The translations under genes and the position numbers were made by a program. A DNA stretch of 64,000 bases, taken from the NCBI RefSeq assembly GCF_958979055.1, contig NC_084889.1, positions 10,975,261 to 11,039,260 on the forward strand, in the 5' to 3' direction. The DNA is from Alnus glutinosa. Its lineage: Eukaryota > Streptophyta > Magnoliopsida > Fagales > Betulaceae. Shown one piece after another: positions 45,153 to 56,792 of the stretch (position 1 is the first letter of the stretch; each line of letters starts with the position of its first letter). A model generated the notes under the pieces. The model worked only from the letters and a program-made list of their open reading frames with translations, was not told the origin of the DNA and searched no databases.

Positions 45153-46209
45153 TGGTAGCTGTGTTCATCTGTAGTTGACTGCTAATGCTCTGGTAGATCA
45201 GGTTAATTCTTGTCTTGTATTCCTAGTTTTAGGAAATCTATCTCGAATATAATGTGCAGGTCGCAAATATGCTGTTTAATCGATTATAAATTAAGGTTTT
45301 TACGCTTGGGTAGGGAATCCTTTTCTGGATGCCGGTACGGAAAGACTTGTTATGTGTTTGCTTGAATTTATATATGTTTATTGGATTACTGTGTCCTTTT
45401 TGTCTTTAAGCTTATGTTGTACCTTATACCATGAGTAGTTAATCTCTGATGTTCAAGCTTGAGCTTGATTTGAAGTACAAAGGCATGCTTACGCACTCTG
45501 GGAAGTTTAAAAGGGCATTTAGTATGCCCTATGTTCTTCAAAAGAAACAAATAATATGATTACTAAATGTCTTATTACTTGCATACATACATGTCCTCTT
45601 TAGATTATCAAAATTGTTTTAGCCTATGTGGGATGTTTTTGACTTCTCTCAAAATCCTTTTTCCTGAGCCTCATTGAGTCACGCTTGTAACTCTTGGTTT
45701 GTTTATTAAAAGTGGTTATTAATTAGAGTTGAGCTTGGTTTTTTTTTTTTTTTTTTTTTTTTCTAAGTAAACTACTATAAACAAGCTTTTCGAGTTCATG
45801 AATTGGATGGGTGCCTCGACAATGCTATTTGCAGGGGAAAGGAATGGGAGGAATATATATATATATATATATATATTCGGTACGTGACTTTATTTTGAAT
45901 TGGGCCAAGTGTTGCATGCATTTGGCAAGTTGAAATATCTCAACACAATATTCTTCTATCTGTCTACCATACTTCGTAGAAGGCAGCACCCCTCCAACAA
46001 TTGGCCCACTTTTAGAATTGAAGTTGACAACTGTTTTGTATCACTCCGACCTTTTCCATCCTCAACGGATCCCTTTTGGCAAATGGAGAACCCTTATCCT
46101 CCTTCCTTTTCATCATTTAGAATAAAGAAGCCCTTTCCAGACTCTTTCTCTCCGAGGAAGCCAAAGGTAAATCTGCGAGGCATCGAAGTCTCCAGACCTG
46201 CCCCCCAAA
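45153..46209. other. Alfin-like 3' flank and intergenic region
   Basis: The first few hundred bases should be the 3' UTR of the Alfin-like gene. A T run lies at about 45739-45762 and a TA microsatellite at about 45855-45876. An open frame at 45900-46232 has no recognisable family. Confidence 0.4.
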
Positions 46210-46345
46210 ATCTATCATCTCCTCTTTGCTGATGACTTGATAGTCTTCGGCCAAGACACCCTTTCAGAAGCTGCCACTATCAAGAACTGCCTTGACCTTT
46301 TGCGGCAGATGGTGTGCCCAAACAGTCAACATGAGCAAGTCTTCC
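46210..46345 (+). mobile_element. LINE reverse transcriptase fragment
   Basis: The plus strand reads IYHLLFADDLIVFGQ, the catalytic FADD box of LINE reverse transcriptase, followed by ATIKNCLDLLRQM. Only about 45 codons are preserved and nothing of the rest of ORF2 is visible around it. Confidence 0.7.
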
Positions 46346-47239
46346 ATTTTGTTCTTTGCAAACTAGCCTGGCTCGCCAATTTTTAAGAATATAACGTTAA
46401 TTAAAAACAATATTTCGAATCCAACATACTAAGTTATTACTAACGGGATAATGTCAACCCAAAAGGAGTGGTTGAGAAGTTGCTGAACCATTTTCAAGGG
46501 CTGTATTTTTGGGTATTCAAATCTGTCTCTTTTGGGTAGCTGAATCACCTACTTTGTTTTGTACCTTGTTTTCAAGATTTGTGCCATTCATTTTAAATGA
46601 ATAGATATCAGTCATTGTTTTTTAGAACAGCGGCACAAAGATCATATGACAAAATTATGGGCATGATTGAAATCCCTTATAATTTGAGATCCTTATAATT
46701 CTCTTTACCCCTAAAATTGGGGAGAGGCTTTTTGCTCGAGCAGGAGGCCTAATTCCTAATAATTTACTCAAACAGAGAACCCTCTCTTATAGAAGCCCTA
46801 CAATTTTTCCTGCCCAATGCACTTTGGGTAGGGGATCGTTAGGAATCCCAATTCTCACGCTTGTCAATGTAATGTGGACGACTAGCATCTGTGCACATGG
46901 CTTAGCTTATATGGCGTAGTAGTTCACACACGCTCTAGCATGTAAAATTAAATATGTTGAGAGGCGGAACCAAGGTTTTTGTTATAAGAGTTGAAAAAAA
47001 AAAATTGATTAAAAATACTAAAAATATAACTGACGAAATAAATATACAATTCAACATTATCATATTTTATAATTTTAAATATCTTTTCTTTATAATTTTT
47101 CTTACTATATTATCATATTTTATGTCCGTTGTCATTTATGTTTTGCACATTGAATAATGAATGGCCAATTTAAAATTCAGTTATGATTTTAAAAGACACG
47201 TCAGAAAGTGTGGGAGTGAGAGTGTATATAATATGAGAA
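46346..47239. other. Intergenic AT-rich region
   Basis: No gene is supported. Repeated short text such as TTAAAATTCAGTTATGATTTTAAAAG (near 47170) resembles parts of 53380-53460 and 57430-57480, suggesting scattered copies of one small repeat family. Confidence 0.35.
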
Positions 47240-47248
47240 ATGATTAAA

Positions 47249-47430
47249 GAGAAATGATCCCTACACTCATTTCTCACAACAGCCCCACAACAAGCTGACG
47301 TGACTGGTAATATTTTATTATTTTTTTACAAAAAGAAAACAAAACAAAACAAAAAAAATAATAAAATATTACCCGTCACTTCAGCTTGTTGTAGGGCTGT
47401 TGTAAGAAAGGAGTGTATGGATCATTTCTC
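47249..47430. mobile_element. Small Mutator-like MITE (182 bp)
   Basis: Long inverted repeats: the left starts GAGAAATGATCCCTACACTC and the right, read inversely, starts GAGAAATGATCCATACACTC. They pair for nearly the whole length around an A-rich loop. A perfect 9-bp duplication ATGATTAAA flanks it (47240-47248 and 47431-47439), as expected for Mutator-type transposition. Confidence 0.85.
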
Positions 47431-47439
47431 ATGATTAAA

Positions 47440-48206
47440 ACACTCACACTACACAACAATGACACAACACCAAGGCACAACGGAGTGGGGTCCATATAAT
47501 ATTACTCGTAGATACATCACACTTTATTCTTCCAAACTACTATCCATTCTCAAACATGCCACTAAACTTTAAATTTAACTAGCCCTTTAATTAAAAAATT
47601 TTCAATTTCAACATGTCTCCTTTATCTAAATCAACCATTAATATGAACGAAAAACGCTCGGAAACGGATCTTAGAGTATCCCAATCTTTGTAAAATTAAG
47701 GACAAAATTGTCCATTCACATTTATCTGAACAATTTTACCATTATTTTAGCAAGGACAAAATACTCTCCCAATCATTTGAAACCAAGAGAATCCAAATAC
47801 CCAATAGACGTACTTGTTGGAATTAGAAATAATGAAGGTTTATGAGTTACGATATATTGCTAAAAATTCTGATAATGGCCCCCGAATGCTTAAAATATAA
47901 TATTTCTGAAAAAATTTACCTCGTGTTTGAAGGGTAAATTTACTTGTCACATTACTTGGTCAAATGGTTAATAATTGAAACAAATAATTAGGATACATCC
48001 TTATCCTAAAATTAAATTGTTATCCCTTGCTTTATAGTCATCGCAATCATGGATGAAGGAGAGAGAAATGTCAGATTCCTTGTGCGCCGTAGCCCGTAGT
48101 TTTGTACTGGGATCGTCCTCCTATATATTCCGCAGCATTAAGTGATTCCGGCGGCCGGCATTACCGGAATGCCCCCACCTATTCATTCAGGATTCAGGGA
48201 TGTATT
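47440..48206. other. Intergenic region
   Basis: No gene is supported. The stretch at about 48050-48206 has near-balanced composition and may be part of an old gene or repeat interrupted by the retroposon that follows, but no family is recognisable. Confidence 0.3.
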
Positions 48207-48222
48207 AATTGTAGGCAAATGG

Positions 48223-49236
48223 TTTGTGTGGTAAGAAAATTGAGAAAGGCTCCAGGATTCAAAAAAACCATTTGTGAGCATGTTCTTTTGGGGAGGCCTC
48301 CCTCCCTTATCCCGGTCTGTTTTGTTTTATCTCCTTTTTAGCCTTTGGGCTAGGGGGCTTTTTTTTGTCTCCCTGATTAAATCCAATGGAGATTTGTTTT
48401 TCTCTGGCTTAGTTTCAGTGGTGGCTGACCTTTTCCGAGCCATTGTTTGGGCTCTGAAGATTTTGTGTTTTTGTTGTTGTTTCCATCGTTCCTTTTTTCT
48501 CCTTGGCAGGAAGGTTTTTTAAGGTGTTGGTGGCGTGAATGTTGTTCGGCTTTTTTAGTTGTGTTTTTCCTTATTTGACCGTACCTTTGATGCCAGATCT
48601 GGGAGTTTATGCCGGCTTATTCAAGACGCGCACCCCTCAGCAGTGTCCACCATCTCCCTCTAGTCCGGTTGCCTCTTTCCTTGGCCGTGTCAGGCGTTGG
48701 TGCATGGCGCGTGGCCAGCACACGCCAGTGAGGTTTCTCTCCCTGGGCCGCGCGTGTAGGCCACGCTCCACTTTCCAGGTTGAGAGGGGTGTCTATCGGG
48801 TGGTTGACTGGCTTTCAAGGGGCTTCCGATGCACGCATCGCCTTCGGCAATGGTGGCATTCCCGGCAGTGACGACTTTGATTTAATATTCCTGTTTTTTC
48901 AGTTTTGTTTGTATTTTTTTTTTTTTCTTTTTAGTTTTGTTTGTGTTTTTGTTTGTGTTTGTGTTTGTGTTTTTTTTTTCTTTTTTCTTTTTCTTTTTCT
49001 TCACAGTTTGCCTTTGTAATGACTCAGATGTTACTAGGGCTGTTTAGATGGCTTTGGAGTTAGATCGACCCTCTTTTATTTGTTGTTTTCAATTTATTGT
49101 AAAGAGAGGCTTAAACACCGATCTTGTACTGTTTGATTTAGTGTGTAAAGATTCTTGTATCTCTATTCACTGTATGCCTTTGTGCTTTTATTAGAGCAAT
49201 GAAAGGGCCTTCTTTTGTTAAAAAAAATAAATAAAA
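48223..49236 (+). mobile_element. Non-LTR retroposon with 16-bp target duplication
   Basis: The element ends in an A-rich tail (AAAAAAATAAATAAA, about 49220-49236). It is flanked by AATTGTAGGCAAATGG at 48207-48222 and again at 49237-49252, a perfect 16-bp duplication as left by target-primed reverse transcription. The interior is T- and G-rich with weak open frames and no recognisable reverse transcriptase, so it is either a 5'-truncated LINE or a long non-autonomous retroposon. Confidence 0.8.
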
Positions 49237-49252
49237 AATTGTAGGCAAATGG

Positions 49253-49883
49253 GTTTGCAAATTGGTTCCACAACAAAATAAATGATTATCCCTCGCCAAA
49301 CGCCATGCTGTCAATTGTCATATGCCTTCTCAGGTTCAGGTAATGTGGCCACTCCTATCCATGTCCCAACACCACCACCACCACTACGACTTTCTTGGGC
49401 CCCTGATTTTTCCTACCCAGGACTCCAGGAGGAGTTAACCTCAATCTGCCCCTTTATTGCCGGATAGCGAAGGTTCAAGGATTTTTTTTTTTTTTTTTTT
49501 TTTGTAATTATTTGTTTGAATTTGAGAAAATTTAGGCAGGTGATTGTAAAAGACCACTTATGAGACCCATCTGACCAAATAAAAATTGAGTTGTCCAACT
49601 ACTTATTTAGTTAGATGGATCCCATAAGTCACAATGAGCTGTCCAAATTCTCTCAAATTTGAACAAATAATTATAGAAGATCCTAATCCGTTATTGAATA
49701 CTACTCTTACTTAAAGCCCTCATGAACTCTAAGATTTTACATATTAAATATTTATTTTTTAATAGCATGTGTTTCTCATGTACTCAAGAGTAACATTTTT
49801 AAAAACTGAATTTGAAAAATTTCCTCCGAACTAGAGGAAATTTATATCCGGTGCATGAAAGGAAAATCTACGTAATGAGGTGT
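49253..49883. other. Intergenic region
   Basis: No gene is supported. A T run lies at 49482-49503. Text around 49505-49560 and 49610-49680 is partly inverted (TTATTTGTTTGAATTTGAGA versus TCTCAAATTTGAACAAATAA), another foldback repeat of about 180 bases. Confidence 0.4.
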
Positions 49884-49893
49884 ATACGCGGTG

Positions 49894-50076
49894 GAATAAT
49901 GATTCAATGCCACCAAAATATACAACTTTTCACCACCTTACCTATGTGGCAAGGTGGTCCCCCACTACTTTTTGAATTTTTTTATTTTTTAAAAATAAAT
50001 TAAGGTGATGGACCACCTTACCACATAGATAAGGTGGTGAAAAGTTGTATATTTAAGTGGTAGTGAATCATTACTC
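49894..50076. mobile_element. Small Mutator-like MITE (183 bp)
   Basis: The left end begins GAATAATGATTCAATGCCAC; the right, read inversely, begins GAGTAATGATTCACTACCAC. The arms pair through TATACAACTTTTCACCACCTT. A 10-bp duplication ATACGCGGTG flanks it (49884-49893 and 50077-50086). Size and termini resemble the element at 47249-47430, suggesting related families. Confidence 0.85.
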
Positions 50077-50534
50077 ATACGCGGTGCTGTGAGATATTCT
50101 AGTTTTTTTTTTTTTTTTAAAAAAAAAAAAGTGAAATTCCAAGCTTTCATTTAAGAAAATCATATCACGCAACTCTCTGCAATTACAATATCATTGCAGA
50201 CAGAATAAAATCCATTAATTGTAGAAATGAAATTAAAAAAGGGAAAGATTTCTTTTTTTTTTCTGAAAAAAAAGGAAAAAAATATAGAAAAAAAAAAAAA
50301 AAAAAGAAGCCCATTATTCTGTTTATAAGAAAGAATAAACCTTTTCAAGCCTATTGCTTTATCGTAATTTTTTTTTTAAAAAAAAATATTGTAAAGGTTC
50401 TTAGAGTTTAACCTTTTATTAAATCACTATTTAAGGTTTAAAATTTATTAAATCAAGCATTAAGGTATGTTTAGTTATCAAACCATTCTCTTCAAATATT
50501 TGCCGTTACCTTTTTTTTTCTTTTATTTTTTTTT

Positions 50535-50592
50535 TACCTCCGCTTCATGAGGCGTAGCTCCCAACCAATTGAGCTACTCCTTAGAGACTATT
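50535..50592 (-). mobile_element. tRNA-derived SINE fragment
   Basis: The minus strand reads GTCTCTAAGGAGTAGCTCAA then TTGGTTGGGAGCTACGCC and CTCATGAAGCGGAGGT before an A-rich tract. TAGCTCAATTGG (50576-50565) matches the RNA polymerase III A box exactly. The B box is absent, cut off by the A-rich tract. The same text recurs at 60711-60820 and 60900-60990. Confidence 0.65.
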
Positions 50593-50599
50593 TGCCATT

Positions 50600-51193
50600 A
50601 CTCTTATTAGGGTTTTTGACGGACGTAAAATCATAGCAACCCAATAAAATAGAATTTTACAAAAGTAACACCTCATATTAACATGAAAAAAAAAAAAAAA
50701 AAAAATTGAGAGTAACTGTTATTATTATTATTATTATTATCTATAGGCTGCTTTGAGAAAGTCCATAATCTCGTTTGTCCATGATTGAGACTGCAACTTG
50801 ACAATTGGAATCACTATAAAGAAGGATGCAATAATGATTTAGACCAATAGCTTATTTATCTAGAACCTTCCATCATGACCCCTTCAAAGACAAATAAATT
50901 TCTCAACCAAAATCATTCTTGCACTGGATACATAAAATAAAAAAGATTAAAAATATTCATAGGAGAAAAGAGGGTAATTGCACCAGGACTAGAGCAAAAT
51001 CTCGAATATCCACTTTATGAAACCCCTAAAAAAAAAAAAAAAGAGAGAGAGAGAGAGAGAGAAAGTAGAATGTACATTATATGATCTTCAGCATATCGGC
51101 AAGCAAGCAAGCCAAATATAGCGAAACTTGAGAAAAACTGCGAGAACTTGAAAGAAACTGAAAGAAGAAGAAGAAGAAGAAGAAGACATCTAT
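50600..51193. other. Intergenic region and carrier 3' UTR
   Basis: Microsatellites are present: TTA at about 50720-50742, GA near 51043-51062 and AAG near 51165-51186. The last sits just past the stop of the minus-strand carrier gene, in its 3' UTR. No gene is supported. Confidence 0.45.
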
Positions 51194-52246
51194 TTATGAA
51201 GTGAAGCTCTCTTGCCTCTTGGTAGACATCCGTTTCAAAAACTCATAGGTGGTGATCATGGTAGTTGCAGACATCGACATTGAAACCCACCTTGGCCCCA
51301 AACCCCTATAACAAGCACTCAACCCAGCTTCCTTCACCAAGTTCCGAACCGCCGGCACAACCTTCAGTGGCCTTCTCCGCCCATTTTCCTCTCCATCCAA
51401 AACCTGCAATCTTGTCTTAATCGTATCGAGCGGCATTGTGATTAGAGCAGAAACGCCACTAGCCATGGCAGCACACAATCCCTGCACTGCCACCGTCGCC
51501 ATGGAATCCGGCCTAAAATTGCTCCCATTATTCGTTAAACCATGCTCATCCTTATCCTTTTTACCCATGTAGCAACCGAAACCACCCCAGATAAGCCTAT
51601 GAGCGACAGAGTAAGAAGCCCACCAAACCGCATTCGATGGCGCATACGTTAATATGGAAATCCCAAATCCCCTGTACAGCCCTCTTGGACCATCGGCATA
51701 GAGAATCTTCCTAAACGCATCAATCCCATTGCTATATTTGCCACAATTCACATGGGGAAGGATGTTACCCTGCATCATTAGTCTCTGGCTCACAACATCA
51801 ATTGGGGTCCAAACCAATTGCGCAGCCATGGCAGAGCTCAACCCAGCGGCGGCGTTAGCTATGGCGGTGGCCGTAGTATCGGAAAAGCCTAACCTGACGG
51901 TGGCAGTCCCGACATTACTCTTGGTGACCTCAAGCGCCGTCATGTAAAGCGCTCGAGCAGGGATCGTACCCATCAAAGAGGTACCGAATCCCCTGTAGAA
52001 CCCTCTCACACCCTCGTGGCGCATCATGGCAAAGGACATTTTGAAACAAGAAATCTGAGTGGGCGAAACCTGTTGCCGGGTCTTTAAAACGACGATTGGA
52101 TAAAGAACAGCCGATACGCCGGAAAACAAGGCGGCACCAAGAAAGAAGAATCTGGATTTGTCAAGCATATGCCAATCTATATCAGCTGGAACATGAATTT
52201 CTGAAGCCGAATCATCCTCGGCTGCGCCCAAGCTCATCTTCGCCAC
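51194..52246 (-). CDS. Mitochondrial carrier, SLC25A44-like
   Basis: A single uninterrupted frame of 350 residues. Mitochondrial carriers have three repeats of about 100 residues, each with two membrane helices and a Px[DE]xx[KR] signature. Here these are at 50-55 (YPIVVLKTR), 148 (TPIDVVSQRLM) and 272 (MPLDTIKTRLQ). Matrix-helix motifs such as EGVRGFYRGF and GPRGLYRGFG and the final SACYRGLGPRW are also present. The first signature has Val where an acidic residue is usual. Plant relatives are annotated as solute carrier family 25 member 44; the animal SLC25A44 carries branched-chain amino acids into mitochondria, but the plant substrate is not implied by that. The start is the first ATG of the frame. 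The gene is intronless and appears intact. Confidence 0.93.
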   Translation of the reverse strand: MAKMSLGAAEDDSASEIHVPADIDWHMLDKSRFFFLGAALFSGVSAVLYPIVVLKTRQQVSPTQISCFKMSFAMMRHEGVRGFYRGFGTSLMGTIPARALYMTALEVTKSNVGTATVRLGFSDTTATAIANAAAGLSSAMAAQLVWTPIDVVSQRLMMQGNILPHVNCGKYSNGIDAFRKILYADGPRGLYRGFGISILTYAPSNAVWWASYSVAHRLIWGGFGCYMGKKDKDEHGLTNNGSNFRPDSMATVAVQGLCAAMASGVSALITMPLDTIKTRLQVLDGEENGRRRPLKVVPAVRNLVKEAGLSACYRGLGPRWVSMSMSATTMITTYEFLKRMSTKRQESFTS

Positions 52247-55099
52247 TTTTTAAGTACCAGAATTTAAATCACTATCCTATTTGGTCAACTGGGCTCTAAG
52301 CTAGAGGTGAATCCATATACTATACTACTGTTTTGCTAAGTAAAAAAAAAAAATCAGGGTGAAGAAAATGAAGCACCAACTGTGGTTACAGTACAACTGA
52401 GGTGTATTTATGGTGTCGTGAAGCTAATTAAGGATATCGGTATCTTTTGCTTTTCAGGCAACGAGATTTGAGAGGGACCGTGGATTAATTACCATAAGTG
52501 GGTCAAACATCAGTGTATAGAAGAAGCCGATTCAGAAACGGTAGTTGTTCTTACCAGAGATTCACGAACTTTGATCATCTTCTATCCACTTCACCTCTGA
52601 GAAAATCAACTTGCTGGAAATCCTGGATGCGAGGAGAACTCTACTCAATAGAGTATAGAGAGAAAGAGGGAGAGACCCAGAAAATGGTATCGAAGAACAG
52701 AAGCGGCGGCGTAGCTGTGAGGGAGAGAAAGAGTGCTTTAACTAATATAGCGGACAGGATTATGGATTTTAGTGAGGGTTTTGCGGATCGAGGAAGATGG
52801 ACACGTGTCTATTAGCATCTCGATGACATTTCTAGATATTAGCCGTGTCTATGGCTGCCGAGATTGTTCTTCCCTCTGATTTCCTTCGTTTCTGTGGGTG
52901 ATGTGTACAAAAATAGAGATGCTTCACTGTCTCCGTCTCTCACACACTCCCAAAATATACGTCACTAAAATGTCAGTGTAACGATTTACTTTAATCATAC
53001 AATATTATTTATTTTTAAATTTAATTTTGTAAGAGATTATTAATCTTGATACTATTCTTACAAAAATACACTTAATTATAAAATTCTCATAGATTCATAA
53101 CTATCACGACTTTAAAATAATTGTGCCAAAAAATGTGCCGATATACATAAAGCACATAATCATTCATATACCCAACTGATGTAGGACGTTACAGTTAACA
53201 TTTGGTTCAAAATTTACCATTGATTCATCTGAAATTTACCGATGATTTTTAATATTACATTAGAGAGTATAAGAGTGAGAGTGTTGAGTTTGGAGAATAG
53301 GAATATAAGATTATAAGAAATGTTACACACACTTTCATTCCTACACTTTTACTTTCACTTTTTCATTTTCTGAAAATAGCTTTTAAAATCACAATTAAAT
53401 TAAAATTTAATAATAATTCATATCAAATTCAATAGTAATTTTAAAGTCACGTGAGGGAATTTTGAGAGTAAAAGTATGTAACATTACTCAAAATACTTAT
53501 TTGCTCTGCTTTTCCATAAAGACACATGTCGTTCAGTGTTACGTTAATGGTTTCACAAACTTTGTTAGGTTTTAAGGGAACCTAGACCCTTTAAATTTTG
53601 AGAGAACCTAAAACCTTTTTCAAACACAAGGTTTATAATTAATTCTGATTATTTTTTATTAATCACTCATGCCTATAAATAGAAGAATTACAAAGACATA
53701 AAATATGAAATGAACACGTACCTCTACTCAAAGAAAAACCCATAATACATATAAACTATTCAGATATAACTTGTACTCTAACTTGAAGATAAATTCCTAT
53801 GTACAACAATAGTGCTACAAATAATATTTTCTCTCTCCTCTATTTTCTTTTTTATTGGGGATTGTGCTAGGATTTTGTTAAAAAATAAGAAGGTACACAT
53901 GAAATTTGCATTTCGTAAACAAATAATATTTTAATGTTATAGGAAAATATAAAAAATGAAAAAAAAAACTATTATGAATTATATTTGGATAAAAAAAAAA
54001 ATAGTTTCGTTTTCTAAATAAACTGATGATAGAACTCTAATTGTTTGCTCTACTTTTCCATAAGAGGTATGATATGTTGCCATCCCATAACACAATTATT
54101 ATTATTTTTTTAAACAAAAAATCACAAAATCATGTAATAGGTTGGGGTCTGGTTTTGCATTTTTTTTTTTATTGTTTTAAAAAAATAAAATAAAAACAAT
54201 TTAAAAAATAAAAAGAAATTAAAAAAAGTTAATAATTATGTCTTTGGGTAACAAAACACCGTTCCTCTTTCTATAAAGACGCATGTGATTCGGCCCAAGA
54301 GTTACCTGAATCCAAGGATTTGCTGGCCGGCCTGTTTCACTTTCGATTATCCAACGAATGGAAAGCAGGATGGAATCCCCTCATCCCGGCCCAACTAACA
54401 ATGCCCAACACCATCTTTAACCATTCGAACAAGGAATAAAACAAAGAGAACCAACGCCATTATTGCCTGCATGTATCCGTTTATATGGACTATCAAACCC
54501 TCCAAAGAAAAGAAAGAAAAAAACAAAGGGAAACTAGTCAGTCTGACAAAATTCAGTGGATATTTTTTTTTAATCTAAAAATAAATAAATAATCAAGGGT
54601 CGGTTGACGCACTACAAGTTAGTATTATTGTAAAATAGTAAGCGAGATAAAAATATAATTTCTAACCTAAATCGTTCTTTAATTATCTATATATATATAC
54701 CATCTCATTCTACAGGGAGTTTAAGTGACTTGATCGATTAGATGATGTTTTGTCAATTTTAAAAGATTATCCAATCCTTGGAAGTGTATTGTGCGCTAAG
54801 CTATATCCTTAATTATAGCTTAGGATGACTTTTTCTTTCATCACCTCTTCACTTATTTTATTTTTTTTGATTCAAAGATCTCGTCCAATATATAGGAAAA
54901 GACCAAACAGTCAAATGTACAAGGTTACAGAGATTCTCTAATAAATTAAGTCAGGTGCACTACGGTTAGAGTTTTCTTCACCCATGTAAAGTTAGACTCA
55001 GACCATAACGACCACAACTGCTAAAAGATAACCTAGACAATAGAAAGATGCATCTACGGTACATGAACCGTTACATGATCTAGGAGAAGACATACATTT
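52247..55099. other. Carrier promoter side and AT-rich intergenic repeats
   Basis: The first few hundred bases are the promoter side and 5' UTR of the carrier gene. A plus-strand frame at 52684-52815 (MVSKNRSGGVAVRERKSALT...) is short and unrecognised. From 52960 on, AT-rich dispersed repeats dominate; about 53310-53490 has inverted ends (AAATGTTACACACACTT versus AGTATGTAACATT), a degraded MITE. No gene is supported. Confidence 0.4.
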
Positions 55100-55960
55100 T
55101 GAGCTATAAAATAATTTTTACAGACCATGTTCAGATCTTAAAAAACAGAGCAGCTGGACGAAACACCAACAACAAAACGCAAACAAAGAAGTAGAAAAAA
55201 CTACAAATGCACTGGCCGGAGGGGACAAAACCATTTCCCCCGCATCCCCTTTATGCTCGACGGTTTGGATGCACGTTCTGAGATATGTCAAGATTAAGCA
55301 CACCGCTTTGTACCAAACCAACACAAGACAGACACGTGCAAGCTCCAGAAGACTCCGGAACCGTTCCTTCAAGATCGCCCCCACTGCCGCACCCGAAAAT
55401 GTCACCCTGAAGCACCATTGCAATTCCGGGTTCCTCAATCTACACCGTTCTTCACCCCTTCTGCGAGAGAAAATGGTTGCCCAAAGTAACTGCTCGTCAC
55501 CCGAAACCCCCGTTCCCTCTGCCGCCTCCACTGCAATCATCCAAGGAAAGCTCCTGTGCAATTATCGTCTCCGGCGTGGCCATCCAAACCAGCATCGGCA
55601 TACACAAAGTCTCATATTCAAAGTTTGCACCGGGCTCCACGAATCAGACCAGAATATCCATGAAATAAGCCCAAATCTTGGAAATGTGAGAGATCTTCCG
55701 CCGTTACACCCCACTAACCAAACTAAAACCACAATTAAAACATAACATTGACATCTTCATCCCGGATCGGGACAAGATAACAACCCCTTCACCTCTAAGG
55801 TGCCGATGACGCCCGAAGAGAGAAGAAACACTTTTTTATATACAAAAACCTAAAAACAACAAATTGGGGGGGAGGAAAGCAAAGTTCTTCCCTCCTCCTC
55901 AACACGAATTGCTCAAACCTTGGTCTGTGCTTCCTACTCTCTATCACCTCTTCACTTAGC
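55100..55960 (-). other. GC-richer island of unknown origin, possibly retroposon
   Basis: This stretch is markedly richer in G+C than its surroundings and has open frames on both strands, the longest on the minus strand (147 codons, 55118-55561). None resembles a known family. Read on the minus strand its tail has text (TTTTGTTGTTGGTGTTTCG) similar in style to the retroposon interior at 48223-49236, so it may be an old retroposon. I do not claim a gene. Confidence 0.3.
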
Positions 55961-55997
55961 ACAGGCAAAACGGTATGTTGGAATTGTTAAAAAATAA

Positions 55998-56750
55998 GGG
56001 TTAAATACCCTTTTGTCCCTGTTAGTTTCAAATCTTTATTTTTTAGCCCAATGTGCTTTCATTTTTATCACAAATGATACTTGTACTATAGAAAAAGATG
56101 GAGATGGTATCTCCGTCAATTTTTCCGTCCAAAACTGACGGATTTATACGTCAACAACACGTGGCACTATTAAATTTGCGAGACGTGGCTACCATACACA
56201 CACACACATATATAAATATTGAGGCTTTAAAAAAAATAATAAAAAATCGTGGTTTTTAATTTTTAATCTTTAATGTTTACTTTTAATTTTACGACTTTTT
56301 TTTTTCTAAAAAAAAAAAATAGTAATAATAATAAAAAATGTTGGGGTAGTTGAGCCACATGGGGGTGGCCAGCCACCCCGATTTTGGCCAAGGAGGTGGC
56401 CGAAACATTCCAAAGGCTAAAGTGAAAAAGAAAGAAAGAAATATGTGTTGACCCTTGAGGGTGGCTAAACCACCCCCATGTGACCCAAACCACCTTTACA
56501 TTTTTTTTAAAGCATTAAAATAAAATAATTTTTTTTTTTTAAAAAAAAAAAATGTGCAGTTACGTGTTGCAATTTTAATGGTGTCATGTGTCGTTAACAT
56601 GAAAATCTGTCAGTTTTGGACGAAAAAAATAGACGGATGTATCATCTCCATATTTTTCCATAACACAGGTACCACATGTGATAAAAATGAAAACACATGA
56701 AACAAAAAATAAAGATTTGAAACCAGAGAGGGTTGTAACGTATTTAACCC
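55998..56750. mobile_element. Mutator-like inverted-repeat element (753 bp)
   Basis: The ends are inverted: GGGTTAAATACCCTTTTGTC at the left and, read inversely, GGGTTAAATACGTTACAACC at the right. Both continue with TTTCAAATCTTTATTTTTT and then ATTTTTATCACA and CGTCCAAAACTGAC, so arms pair over about 180 bases. The flanks are AAAAAATAA (55989-55997) and AAAAAATTA (56751-56759), a 9-bp duplication with one mismatch. The centre has GGGGTGGCCAGCCACCCC. No transposase is encoded. Confidence 0.75.
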
Positions 56751-56792
56751 AAAAAATTATTACAAGTAAACCTTGATATGTGCTTTGCTTGT

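Noticed and set aside
55118-55745. Open frames of 147 and 158 codons on opposite strands
   Set aside because: No domain, no splice context and no family resemblance; recorded only as a GC-richer island.
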